NCBI GenBank assembly: GCA_034687125.1
Contig: JAQGBZ010000295.1
Coordinates: 16,460-80,459 of the forward strand
Origin: Neelides folsomi
Lineage: Eukaryota; Arthropoda; Collembola; Neelipleona; Neelidae
Reading direction: 5' to 3'
DNA: 64,000 bases
The notes below the pieces were generated by a model. It saw only the letters and a program-made list of their open reading frames with translations, did not search any database and was not told the DNA's origin. The first letter of the stretch is position 1, and every line of letters starts with the position of its first letter. The position numbers were made by a program, and so were the translations under genes. This document shows, one piece after another, positions 36,470 to 50,457 of the stretch.

Positions 36470-39400
36470 TCATACTTCCTCGCTCTCCGAGTCGATGATT
36501 TGATGGAGACTTTTGCCCTTGACGTGGCCATTGGTGGTCCCACCGTTGAGGATCTTGGTGAGGGGATCGTCGGCCGTTTCGAGCATTTGGTACAGCGGCC
36601 CTGGTCCTTGCATCTTTTCCACACGGAGCCAGATGAGGATCCCGAAGCCCATCATCATCATCAAGAGAGCCGCCATGTGCCAAGTGAACACGAGAGTGAC
36701 CGTCATCATCTACAGAACCGATGTTTAATTTGGAATTCCTCATACATAAGTACATAGGATTGAACTCGTTGTTTTTCTTACTTGTGCATGATCCATTTGA
36801 TCCCATTTGTCTCCAATGGGAGGATACAAGAAGAATCCAATCTGATAGAACCACGTTCCTTGGAACATCGTGAAGAAGGATCTCATTAGGGCTGCTGAGA
36901 CGTTTTTGGGGTTGGACATCTCCAGGACCGTTGAACACGCACACGCCACAATGATGTAAAACAGAAACATGTGAACCTATTGGCAATTAGTTTTAAATAT
37001 CAATCATATTCAAATACTCAATTTAAATCTAATTTAAATACCAATCTTGATTTGATATCACGTTACAGGAATACACGTTTTTATAAATATATTACATAGA
37101 GACTTTCTTTCATCTGGGTCAACAAACTAATACCAAATAGTAATATGATTTAATGTGACATTTAATATCCACAATATGGATATTTCATAATCTCCTGTCA
37201 AATGAATTTTTAATAAGCTTCTCAATTATGTAGATTGACTCCCCAAATGTTAAAAGGTCCCTCATATTTAATGGGAATTATTATTTTATGAAAACTACCT
37301 GAATGTCCATGTGAGACCTTCCATGAAGGTGATTGAAAAAGAGGAATCCCTCGACGATGAACCCGAGAGTCGCAGTAATGTAATCGAGTCGCCGAGGAAG
37401 TTCCCAGTTCTTGTACTGAAGGAGATCGACGATCCCGTTAAGTCCGAAGAAAAAAAACATCGTCATGTGTTGAGCCTAAAGTGAGAGTGAAAGCGAATCA
37501 AATGGGAATTTGTTGGCAAACTCACATTTCCATAGTGGGTAAAATGTCCGTTCTCGAAACCAGTGACAAATTCTCCTAAATTCATCAAAATATGGACAAA
37601 AATAAGTTCACAATATGCATAATAATATATATATACATTATATATAAATATTATAACTTATTATAACATAAGTACACATACATAAATAATGAATACAAAG
37701 TACAATATTCAAGTAATTATTTGAAAAGAGCCATGAATTATACATTTGGTTTTAGTTTTGGTGAACATTTTCTAACTTATAAATTCATGAACATTGTAGA
37801 TACAGTCGACCTATATAGGATACACTTCCTGATTTCCTTCCCGTTTCATCATTTTATGGTTTACTTTAAATTCTTGAATTGGGTTAAAATTGAAAAAGTA
37901 ATTAAAACTTTGATTAAAACCTATTCAGATCGATATGTAAAACAACATAGTATGTGTACCTACCTGTATATAGAGTTATAATTATAATATCAGCATTAAG
38001 AACAAAAAATCATATCCTTGGTCTTTCACTTCATTCTACATATTCTCCAGTTTAATCTGAATGGACGAATTCACTCAAAAACGTCTTCACTTGCCCAGGA
38101 GTGCATACCTAAGTATGGGCGGATAATTGCAAATATATATGAATATTGTATCCCTATCAGTACATAAATATTACAATAGAAGCATATAGGACCATATAGC
38201 CCTGCATTTTAAATATTCTATAAGGCCCCAGATGTGGAAAAGTTGTCTGAGCCTTTTTCCCATCGAGGCGGAATGGAAGCAGCTTACAATTTTGTTTTCA
38301 TGTAAATAGAACCCTAAAGCCCTCAACGTATCAACTGTACAACATGTCGACTCATAACAATCCCATGTTTGATCAGTGCACGTGATTAGAATCAAGGTGT
38401 GAAGGAGATTTAAGGGCTAATTGGTCTACAAACAAATTGAACGAACCAAGAATTCCGAAGCAAACTGCTCCAATTTTTACAATGCTCTCCATTGGGAAAC
38501 TTCTCGGAGGTGAAGTGAAACAGCTCGTGTTTCTGTAACTCTGCGGGCGAAATCGCTTGGCGTAGAAATACCTGTAGATAAATATCTATATTAAAGTCAC
38601 CCATTAATTATGTAAATTTATCTGTTAACTATTACATATGAATTTAGGGACTTTTTATATCATTTAAACTTTTAACATATAAATATTTCGGAAGTGATTC
38701 TAACAACATATATCATAGATTTTGAAAAATACTGAAAATATTATTCAGTAAATAACATTAATAATAGGAGTTATAATAGGGGAAATTTCTCCGTATAACT
38801 GACAATGTCGGCCCTATAAATATGTTAAACTAATATACACATTAAGTAAATATGTAAGTATATATGTATTTATAATAATATGAAGTATGTAATAGTTAAA
38901 TAGCATAAGCGTCTTCACTAAAAAAACATTTTAAGGATGTTTGATCATTATTGCATACATGCATATAATATAGTTATATACCTGAGTATGTATGCTTATT
39001 CTCAACCTGGGATTCTTTACTGAATCCCTTCACTTTTAAACATTATTTTCTAAACAACATGACCCATAATAGGTAAATAAACGTCTCACACGATTTGTGC
39101 AAAGTGATAAAAAACTATGAACTCTAAACTTTAGGATAATTTGATACATGGATCAAATTGACTTTCTTTCTCATACACATATTCGATTATGGGAAAAATA
39201 AGATTGGATGCGTGCACGTATCGATTTTCGAACCTCAATGTTTTCCTATTGTATTCGACTCATGTCGATTAATTGTAGGTTTGCTATATAATTGAAACCA
39301 CAACTTTTGTGTTACTATGAATATACTTTAACTTATGTATACATATACACACGTGTTGTTTCGTGGGCCAGCCATTTAGGAAAAACTTTCTTTGCTCTTT

Positions 39401-39609
39401 CATTAAAGAGAAATTGAATTTGTAAGAAAGTGAAAAACAACTTACCGGTAAAATATGTTGTAGAGCCACCAAATAGCAAAGCTAAAGAAAAATGTTCCTG
39501 GAACGACGTGTCCTAGGAAGCTGAAAATCATTTATTTTAATTTAATTTAAATTTTAAATGGATATACATTTAATTATATATGAGTCAATATGAGATTTTA
39601 CCTTCCCAT
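36470..39609 (-). CDS. TMEM45: TMEM45-like multi-span membrane protein (DUF716)
   Basis: A family of seven-helix membrane proteins of unclear biochemical role. Exons on the minus strand are 39609-39602, 39520-39446, 38571-38447, 37575-37526, 37475-37299, 36976-36782 and 36709-36470. They total 289 codons plus TGA, close to the usual length of about 275. The N-terminus MGSFLGHVVPGTFFF carries the family motif GH..PG(S/T)FF and is assembled across an 8-nt first coding exon. Other conserved parts are ENGHFTHYGNAQHMTMF, DYITATLGFIVEGFLFFNHL, HGRSHMDIQVHMFLF and GTWFYQIGFFLYPP. The C-terminal tail after WLRVEKMQGPGPLY is hydrophilic and ends SESEEV. Intron 3 is 0.87 kb and intron 2 is 0.87 kb; the gene has no other gene inside it. 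Confidence 0.93.
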
Positions 39610-42600
39610 CTCTCAAAAATGTGGAGACGCGATCGCCAAGAATCTTTAATAAGAAATCAATAATAAATTGAGGAAGCTTTCATTTTATTGCCCATTAAGG
39701 AAGTGCTACATGAACCTATTAGGATTTATCTATGAGTAATTATCCATAAAATGTAATCACATTGGCTTTGGCAAAAAGAAAATGAATTTTATAGTTAAAT
39801 TAAACTGTGCGCGTTTAACAACTTTTAATGTTAGTTAGTTAATACAATACAAATGAGAGAAATGTTCCTTGTTAGATTTAAATTCAATTTTAATAAATTT
39901 CAATATCAACTTTGGCTTCACGGAATCGCCAATGAAAGAATTGTAATTGATGGGAGAATGGTCGAAATTTTAAAGTGAGACAAATTGAATATGGAAACAA
40001 ATATACCTTGAACAGTAAAAGTATAGATATGTACATCGATAAGTTTTGATTCTATTGCTAATTTCATGAATAAATCATATACATATACCAACTTGCGTTT
40101 CAATTGTAATTATATAATGTCTCATTTTAAAAATCTGACATAAGTATGAAATGTTTAAAACCATTTATTTCAACAGGAACAGGATGATAGCGATAAGATA
40201 GGGCCCAAATGATCTCGACATTAAAAATTCCTCATGCCAATAAATACAAAGGTGTATCATGAAAACAGAATTTATGTGTGCCAGTATGCCAAAAATTGTA
40301 ATTTTGTAACTGTGTACTCTCGTATGAAATGAATATTGTAATATTCATCATCATAAGTTGACAATACATCCTTATTACTTAATATGAATCATTGTGTATG
40401 CAAACTATATATATATATAATGTACATATATTTGGTATGTAACATCTGTATGTCTACAAATAGTTGATAATATTTTGCCCAAACCCCCAATGCCATGAGA
40501 GATAGCCATTAGAGGGTTAGATTGAATAACCAAAATGAGTCATTGAATATATTAACATGTAATAAATAAAGTGTCTCTCTCATCGACCTATTTCGTTTCT
40601 TCTTTTCCCGTTATAGCCAAAATGACATGTCATGTTTTTATCTTTTTTTATCACTTTCTCTTCGTTCAATTCTATTTAGTATCTTAAATTATAAATCAAT
40701 ATTCAACTCGAGTTCCTTCGAATAAAGAATAAACAAACTTTGAAAACTAACCATATGCATGAGTAGGTAAAAGCTAATACATAAGCTTAGGAGTATACCT
40801 AATGTTATAATAGAGTAATATGGATATGTATTATTATGTAAATACATACATTGAATATAATATTTATAGTTTGACGAAACAAAGATTTAAAAAACACTTC
40901 AAAATATTTTTCTCTTTCTCATGCAGAATATTTCCATTGTCATTTTTCATCCCGTTAATTTGTATTTGATTTTTTTTCCTTTCACGTCTATCAATCCAAA
41001 AAATCATATTGGTTAAATAAATTCAAATAATATAAAAAGTGTTTAGTACAATAATTGTCATTCTCATCACTAGATATTGTTCATACCAGATCTATGGTTC
41101 GTTGGAGTATTTTAATATAAATTATGTATGGCATATTTTCTAAAGATTTGGGCTCATATAATCTTTTCAAAGGAATCTTTTCATTTGTTTGAAAGTGTGA
41201 AATTCCCTCGGACAATATTTACATAGGTTAGTTGAAAAGTTTCATTATATCAAATATTATATACCTACTAAGCTAATAGATAGGAGATATCTAAAATGTA
41301 TGTATGTAGTATTTTATACTATGCTTTTGTTGGCATTTGGCAGAGTTTAAAGAAGATTGTTTCAAGACTTCTTTCTTTTTTATAAATATGTACATTACAT
41401 ATTACACATACCTAATGTATTGCAAATAGAATATATTGAACAAGTTATTAAATACCTACATTTTATAGATTTTCAAAAGTATATTTCTATATGATGGTAC
41501 TTTATTTACACGCGTCAATAAAATATTTACATAAAACTTCGGATGTCTACTGCAAATTCATTCATTCATGACACTCAAATTTTATGGAAACCTTTGTTAG
41601 ACAAAGAAAATGTTTTTTTTTCCTTTTCCAAACAGGAAAGATAAAAAATACACTTTAAATTTTATAACACAAATGCGTAACCTATTAGTATACGATAACT
41701 ATATTTATGTACATTTAAATAGATGTGGATAAATGTATTGTACAAACTGGGTTATGGTGGATTAGAAAAAATCATCCACTGTCTATTTCTCGTTTTATCT
41801 TTCCATCCGAATGTTTTAAACATTTTACTTTGAAGTTTGAAGGAAAAAGACAAATTTCTTTTGAAATTTATTCAGTGGAGCATCATGAAATTATGGTAAA
41901 AGTATTTGTATGGACAGTGAAGGTCTACTCCTAGCTTTCTCGTCTTTTAAAGGTAATGAGGGCAGAAAGGCTCTTGGGAAAGGGAAAAGGCCGTCTAAAA
42001 TCCCCTTTATCCCCCCACTCTCCAATCAATACACGATGAGGTATTGGAGAAACAAACGACGGACGTCTATTCGTCCAGGACGAATAGACCCACAAGGAAA
42101 TGCCAAAACCATGTAATAGGAGAGATCATTTGATTTAATTACAAATGGTCAGTAACATGATTGTCAAATGTGAATGAGAGGAGTTGAGTCGCCATCAACC
42201 AATCGACTCCCTTTATTGGATTGCCAATTCCGATGGTTGAAGGATTTAAACAACTCGAGAAGAACTTTCTTGTAATGACATTTCTTTTCCAATCATTCCC
42301 ACTTCTTCCCTTCAATTCATTATGTGAGGAATCGTATAAGGAACATATGTGCTATATGTACTTGAACATACCCATCTTTGTATTTACATCTCACTCGGAG
42401 ATTTAGGAAGGTTTTATGGTTCGAAAAACAAATATCATTAATATTTTCCTTCCCTTGGTCAAATACTTATAGCTATACAAATCAATATCAATACATGGCA
42501 TCAAATGGAATCTCAAAAGAAAAATTAGGAACAAATATTTGGTTTTTAAATAACCACAATAATACATAATAATTCATAATTATTTTATGTTGTGCTATCG

Positions 42601-45600
42601 AAACAGTAAATGAAAATTAATTGTTTACTTTATAACATAAATATTCAATTCAATATCTAAATATTTTAAGCGTTGATAAATATTGATAGAACATTTTGTT
42701 TTATCTAATATTTTATTTTAGGAACCCAAATTTATGTAAGGAATTAATGTACTTTGCCACAACTTTTACGACAAATAACTATTGAATCTTAATGGTGGTT
42801 GGTTGAAAAAAATAAAATCCTTATTATCAGTACATATATAACTCCTTGTATGTTACTAACTGTAATTTGTTATTATGTAGGTCTGTATGTTTAACTGGAT
42901 AATAATACTTAACCATATATTTGAGTATAAAATATTTATGTATGTATAGAATAGGTATGCATATAAAATTATACAAAAAGAAAGTAATATAAAAATGGTA
43001 ATGTTTTTTCATAAAAAATAATAGAAACTGGAAAACTTACTTTTAGTTAATAGGAAGATATTTTTTGCAACTTTGTAAACATTCTTCATGTTATAGAAAC
43101 GAACTGGTCAATAGTTTGTTTGAACCATTAAATGTAAAAATGAAATATTAATTTATATTCACAACACGACCTTTAAGTGTTTCCACTTACAGTTGAGTAC
43201 ACATTTAAAAAGGACGATGCAAAATTTTTGTCTACAAGAACAGTTCATTAAAAATTAATTAGAACCAAATGTTCCTACCTATGTTGAACTACTTCTCTAA
43301 TATTCAAAACTATAATTCTGCTATATACGAGCAACGGAATCTTCATATTATGCTATGTGAATATCTTAATAATATTACTAAAATACATGCTTGGCTTCAA
43401 TTCTTTTCAACTTTGAACGGTTTATAATTTTTAATACGTAAATTTTAATTTAAATTGTACCATTTACACATTTACAACTTATACTATCCAGCTAATTGAG
43501 TTCATATGTTTATTCAGTAACTTATTCAGTTATATGTCTATTTGACTCTTTATTAATAATGTTTCAAATTCTTTTCAACTCCTGAATCCGTAATGTTAAA
43601 GAAGCTTTTATTAATATCATAAAATGAGTAATAATTTTATGGTACAGTGCTAAATAAATAGTTAATGTTCAACATTTTGAATTTAGTCTATATGATCCTT
43701 TGACCTCTTTCTGATGGATTTATTTTTTAAATTTCTCTCATCATTTCGTTGAAATATGATGGAGGAAATGAGTAAATATAAACCATGAATAATTCAATTG
43801 GTGAGAATAAGGAGCCATAGGAAACCTCGTTATTTGACTATAATTTGAACAAATTCGATTTATTGACTCGAGATTGGAAATCTATCACCATCAATTATGA
43901 AATTTTTAATAACGACTGTGCCACTCCCTTTGTGTAGCATGCGATGAGGCTCTTAATAGCCATTGCCTTATCAAAGACGCACTTTTCGCATATTATCAAA
44001 CCTTTTGAGAGACATTGGAAACGCAAAGGTGCCTTATACATCTACCACTATTTACTTAATATTATATATATATTGGACAAAAGAAAGCTTCCAATACAGG
44101 GTGGGCAAAAAACTTTGATTTTACAAATTTAGCTTTATCTTTTTTAAAATATCTTTTTTCAAGCCATCAACTGATATGTTTTACGAAACCAAAAGAAAAC
44201 AAAAACTTAATAATCTACATCGCTTGTTGATCAATTCAGTTGACCAAATAGACTATAGTTTTTTTAAAATTGAGTGAGGAAAATAATATAAATAAAAGAG
44301 TGTTTTGAAAAAGGTGTCTACCCTGTCGGGATCTCTTCATTGCATGTCTCGGAAGAAGGGGGAAAGTTTTTATGTTCGAGTCTTCCTCTTTATCTTTTAT
44401 TACCTCTGGAATACTCTCACTTACAGTTAATGAAGAAATGCCTTTTGGTCCTCTCACAACACAAGTCTTCATTCTCGAATTCATAAACATTGTGGAATGA
44501 ATTGAAGCTTCAAAATATGGATGACCCAGAGAGTGTGAAGAACGAAATACAAGAATTCCTCTTGGAGATCTCTCAAATGCTTCAGAGATCTCTCCATGTA
44601 ATTAAATTCTTCTGAGGATGATTTCAAAAGAAGGTCGGAGAAAGGTCTGGAGATCCGACCTCAATTCTGGATTATATCATTACACTTATAAACATCTATA
44701 TTAACTAACTATAGTTCACATTCATAATTTAATGAATGCTTTTTTTTTTACTTATTTCAACATTCCCATTAGTAATTAGTTATTAGTCTTATTAAAACTT
44801 ATTATCCTAGTTATAAGCTATAATGGAAATTGACAGTTCATGTTGCATGCATGGTTTTGAATGATCCAAGACTGTTATTGAACAGAATAAATTAAGAATG
44901 TGAAAAAGTTAATATAATTTGGAAGTTGCAACCACGATGTTCTAATCTGTGCTTGGTGGAATAGAGAAAGGAGAAAGTAAAATTGTTTTCTTACTGCTTC
45001 AACTGTAGTCTCAAATTGTGATTTATCGCGAATCGGCGTATGTAAATGAGTCTTAGCTCGCCCCCGCCCCAAACCCTTCTTAAGACTCCGTTCGGATGGA
45101 TGGACAGATGGGGAATGAAAGCACCGGGTTGTTTTTCCTCCACGCGCTTTGTTCCGCCAAACTCCCGCATCTCCCCCTTGTCTCCCCCCTTTTAAGTTCG
45201 CACTCCTTCAGATTCAACACTTCCCTGGATCTTGGCTTGAATGGAGAGAGACACTTAAGGAAAAGAAGCCCAGAGAATACTAATTATTAAGTCAACACAC
45301 CTCAAGACTTTATGAATAAAACCAATCTTGTCGGATGGATCGAAAGAGATTTATAACCCTAGTAAGTTTAAGTACATTAAGATATTATGCATTTGCCTGG
45401 GAGTGGGTCCTTTACCTTGAGGAATCCTCCCATGTGAATCTTTTATGACAAATATTGATTAGCCAGAAGCTCCTCCTTCCCTTCCATTTACTCGTTTCCT
45501 CTCCTAGTCCTAAACAGACTTTATAACCCTTCTTGCAGTTATGCTCGTCTCTAACATTAAGTACATAGAAACATTTAAGAGAGCTCCCTTCGACTAACTC

Positions 45601-46366
45601 TCTATTTGAATTAAAGACTCTCTCATCGACTTTTCCACACCCGGCCATTTTCATAATCATAGAAGAGAATACATGCTATAATACAATATTGTATTTAAGA
45701 TATATTGTATACTTATTTAGATGTAAAAATATGTAATTATGGAATGTATTTTATCAAATCACATATGAATTTTAAGAAATGTTAATGATACATGTTAAGA
45801 ATTGTTAATTTATTTTGCATATTGGATTAAAATTTACAATGAGAATTACTCAAAGTTCTACAGCTTTCCACGATAAAGGAATTTTTTAAATAGTAAAATT
45901 GTAAATTGTAAATAATTATATCTATATGCAAGATATTGATTAATAATATCTAATATGTAACATTCGAATAAATAATTTTATATGATAGTTTATCATGCAA
46001 TGCTAAATTATGCGTAACATACATTTAAGGTACTTTAATATCTGATACACTTGCATATGTTCAGTTATAAAATTGTAAAGACAATTATAAAAGTTTTAAA
46101 ACTAGCGATCTTCAATTGCATTGGAGATTTTCAATCGAATCAGCGCATTTTCAAAATTTATTAATATACAAAGCAAGTAAAACATATTTACTAATCTAAA
46201 AATATCAGAAAATTCACTACAAAACTTTCAACAATCAAATCTAATATGAATAAGAGCAACAAAAAGATTTATTAAATTATTTTAACTTCTAGGAAAAGCG
46301 TGAAATGTGTAGTAATTATAGTATTATATTTACACTTTAATTTAAACAAAAATGATAATTGTATTA
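39610..46366. other. Long gene-poor interval between TMEM45-like and nischarin
   Basis: About 6.8 kb of AT-rich DNA. I see no family-supported exon. Two minus-strand segments are exon-like. At 44472-44425 an ATG leads to MKTCVVRGPKGISSLT and a perfect GTAAGTGAG donor. At 45660-45414 a Cys-containing frame (MKMAGCGKVDERVF...) ends at an AAG/GTAAAG donor. A GC-rich block lies at 45055-45240. These may be exons of an unrecognised gene, but nothing links them. Confidence 0.45.
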
Positions 46367-48006
46367 TTACGAATCAGTAGATTTCTTTGCCAAATCAATA
46401 GCTTGAAGAATCGCGATTTGGTCCATTTCGAGTAGCGACGCTTTTTCGTTATCGAGACAGATGTCGGCCGCTCGGGCAGCAAAGAAGGCCAGGGCCCTTA
46501 CTCGAAAGTCCACCGTTGCTGCCACTGGATTCCCCGTTAAAATGAGCACTTCGAGACATGGAAGATTGGCCAAATGCGAAACTTCTTCCACGAGACTCAC
46601 CAAGTTGCAACTCACGTTCAAACCCGTCAAGCTGTAGAGTTTACTAAATGAACTTAAACTCCTAATTTGATTTTGCGACAAGTCGAGGTTCTTCACATTC
46701 CCAAATAAAAGGTTCAACTCCGGAAGTTGCGAAATTACATTTCCTGCCATATTTACATGTTCAAGGTAGGGCAATGAGGTGAGACTGAAGACGTTGGTTA
46801 GCTGGTTGAAACTTAGGTCGATGTGTCGCAGGACTGGGACGAGACGCCCAATGTCATGCTGAATCTCTTTGACGACGTTGTTGCTCAAATCCAACGACTT
46901 CACTTGTGGCCAAACGTGGTCTTCCCCGGCCTCGTCGAAGGTTTTGTAAAGGCTGTCGCAAAGGAGCAATTCGTTTGTAGACTCCAAATGAGAGTTTTGT
47001 ATTGAAATCCTCTCGATGAACCGTCGGACTGAGCCAATCTCAGTAACCATCCTCACATTGATCATTTTCAAAGAAAGATGGGTGAGGGACTTGAAGGAAG
47101 TTAAGTCGACTGGGTATTGATTTGGGATAATTGTACTTTTGCCCAAGGGAATGTTGCTCCCGACGATTTCCAAATACTTGACCCGGTTGATAAAATCAAT
47201 AATGTGCCCAAAATCATGGCGTTTGTCAATTGACTCGAGTGGAGGAATCGGAATTTTTTTCCTCAGATTGATTGCATTAATCTGGAATTTAAATACAAAG
47301 TTAATAAGTACAAACATAACGAAATTATTTGTATATTATTTGTAAAATTGAGCTTTGAAATAGAAAAAAGGCAGAAAATAATAAACAATACAAAATTATT
47401 TTGAAATATATATATTATTTAAATTGTGGGTGTAAATTTGACCTGATATGGTGACAAGGTGAAAAATGTTTTTCTCTCAATCGTTTTATCCCCCTTTTCA
47501 AATATTTCCAGCGCCAATTTTCTCAGCATAAATATTATTTCGAATTCATATAAATTGAGAAAGGAGGCCAACTCTTCAGGTGGATTTTTCCCAAGTAGTT
47601 GGAGAAGATTATTAAGGTAAACTTGCAATTGTTCTCGTCGTTTTTCCACAAATTGGGGTTCTTTGTTTCCTAAGAGTTTTTTCGGTGGGAGGAATAAGCT
47701 ATCTCTTGGAATACCTAAATGGCCAAAAGAATCAATCAAATTAAAAAGTATTTAACAATAAGTATTTTTCCACATTAACTTCTCATTTAAAAATGTTTAT
47801 TTAAAAAATAATTACAAACCAATTTGAGCGTCCACTAATTTTTTGTGTAAAGCTTCGAAATCGCTATATCTTCTTTCGATGTTCCACCAGAGCTCATTCA
47901 TTTCTACTTGGATCTTGTACCAAATTGCATTGTCTTTTGAATTTTGTACGTCCGTCACCAACCCGGAAATCGAGGCAGATAAATTGTGCTGTATAATGCA
48001 TGCCAT
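46367..48006 (-). CDS. NISCH: Nischarin-like protein (PX domain plus leucine-rich repeats), short form
   Basis: Nischarin binds phosphoinositides and integrin alpha5 and controls PAK/Rac signalling on endosomes. Exons on the minus strand are 48006-47820, 47714-47443 and 47281-46367, 457 codons plus stop, all in phase. Residues 10-120 form a PX domain with the ERRYSDFEALHKKL basic motif that contacts PI3P, then FLPPKK-like FLPPKKLLGNKEP. From about residue 190 at least five leucine-rich repeats follow (KSLDLSNNVVKEI, LRHIDLSFNQLTNV, LEHVNMAGNVISQL, VKNLDLSQNQIRSL, LTGLNVSCNLVSLV) with an LRR cap (LEVLILTGNPVA). The protein ends soon after the cap, so it lacks the long C-terminal region of mammalian nischarin, as many invertebrate forms do. 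The start MACIIQH is the first Met of an open frame. Confidence 0.88.
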
Positions 48007-50457
48007 TGAAGTCCTGTTCTATAATGTTTTAAAAATCAATTATCCATTGAGAATATTATCCAAGCCCAGAGGTTAATGAACTGTATTTAAAGAATCATCT
48101 TGCATGTAATACAAAATATATTACCTGATTCAGGAAATGGAATTTAATCCTTGTATTATTGGTAATTCATTTTATAATTTACGCAGCTTTGTTCTTAATA
48201 TTAATTAATTATTTGATTGATTTATTTTGACACTTCACACAATCGTAGTTTGAAATAAATTTAATATATTCAGCCATATCTGATTTGAGATTTGGTGCTT
48301 CTTATTATACATTTATAAGATAATTCAACTATCAAATCAAAAATTACACTTGAATATTAGCCTAATTAATTAGTTTTACCAACAAACTAAATTGAATAAA
48401 GTATAGTATAATATAAAGGGTATAAAACTGTAATATATATAAAGAATAAATAAATATATAAAAACCTTCACTCGTATTTGGTTCCTTAAATCCGCAGCAT
48501 TTAAACGGTTGGAAAAATCTTATCTTTTTTCATTTGATTGCTGACAATGACAATCAATGCAAGTAATCACAATCACACACTCATATCTAATCTAATTATG
48601 TAAATATATCATTTTAATAGTATATATCATATACATACCTACACACTCATATAAAAATATTAGTATTTACCTACAAGTTAATTAGGCATAGAAAATTATT
48701 GATTATTGGCGACGACTTCTTCATTTATATATGAACTCAAGTTAAATGAGAAAACTTTAGCGGTATTTATATGGTATTTATATGGAAAATTGCATAAAAA
48801 GGAACCTTTGATTTGATATCCAATGTGCAAATAAATATTTTTTTTAAAAAATTGCATAGTAAAAATAAGGTTCGAGTTTATTCATAAATTCAACTAATGT
48901 TATTTAAATTGAACATTTCATATTTATTATGTATGTATATAATATATATTAATAGTTTTTTAATATTTAAAATTATAATTTTAAAATGAGACTAAACGAT
49001 CTAGAAACACACTTTTGAAACCTTTACACCATGTAATAAAGACATTATTAATACATATACATATGTATACTTATGTTACATAATGTATATGTAGGTATTA
49101 AGTATTTAATTGTGTATATGGTATACTACGACACAGTTTCAATCCTAGGCATTTTGTATTTAACCATTGTATTTGTTTGGAATAAAAAGAACTTTAATTT
49201 TAGTTTATTAACGATACATAATATATTTAACTACTAAGGTAATATATGTAAATAGTGTTTTAAGTAATTTTGAGTGTATTGTGCAACACTTGATGATATT
49301 TAAGTAGTGATCAATCGACAAAAATACATAGTAAATTTAAATAATATCAATTATAATAAAAAATAGGAATTTGATAGTATTGAAAAGAGTATGCAGGTAC
49401 ATGGGCGCATCAAAAGGTGCACTTACTTTTACAACATTATCATTTAACTAACTAAATTAAACTATATAGATAAATGTCATTAATTATTCTAAATATTTTA
49501 CTCACTAAAAGAAAGTATTATAATTACGCCATCAAAGTAACTCCAATCAATTAAACATTTCGCAATTATTTAAATTGGGTAAACTCACCGCTCGCCAAAT
49601 CAACGATATATTTAAATATTCTCATGCTGCATCTCATTTCTACTCAAAATAAAGAAATTAAAATCCCTTCGCATCTTCTTTTTTTAATTGTCTTCCAATT
49701 GTGACTTTTAACAAATCAGAAGTATCACATAAATCAATAACATTTCATTTCACCATAATCATGCTCATATTTAACTGTGAGTTTTAATATACCCATTGAT
49801 ATTTTGAATTATATTATACGTTGTATAGGTATTATAGCATTGTAACACAAATTCATTTCTGAACATTGATGGGTTGAAATAGAAAATAAAAGTTTAAATA
49901 AACGGTGGTAAATTGGATCATGGGAAAAATAAATCTTACAATGATTCTAGGTTTAAAGGTCCTTTATGTAATGCATAATGCATACATATTTATAAGGTAG
50001 CATACTATACAATTTTTGTATTTATATTAGATATGCACACTATAGGCAATATAGGCAATAATACAGTTTTTACTTATAAGTAAAAATTTTACTCCTTTAA
50101 AGAAAATACCTATTGGTAAATAGTATCATAGGTTTATCATTTATTAACTTCAGAGCATTTAAGGTATTCACCACAATTGAATTAATTTTAACAGTTGACG
50201 GACAAATACAGAAGCATTAATTTTAATAGTTAAGTCAATACTATAGGTCTCCAACTTTCAATTATTTTAATTTCAGGTGATCAGATTGCGACGGAAGAAA
50301 AAGATGACTAAATTAGGATTTAATAGGTTTGGTAATTGAAAGAAAAGAAATAAACGTTGAAAGTTGTTCAAGCACTTAATTTGTCCTTTTTCACATGTCG
50401 AAGATTTTTTAAGTAACTTGAGGAATCTTCACCTTCAAGTAGTCGTGATTTTCATTA
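48007..50457. other. AT-rich intergenic stretch without genes
   Basis: About 2.4 kb of strongly AT-rich DNA with short homopolymers. It contains the 5' flank of nischarin and the 3' flank of the Met/His-repeat gene. I see no exon, RNA gene or inverted-repeat element here. Confidence 0.6.
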
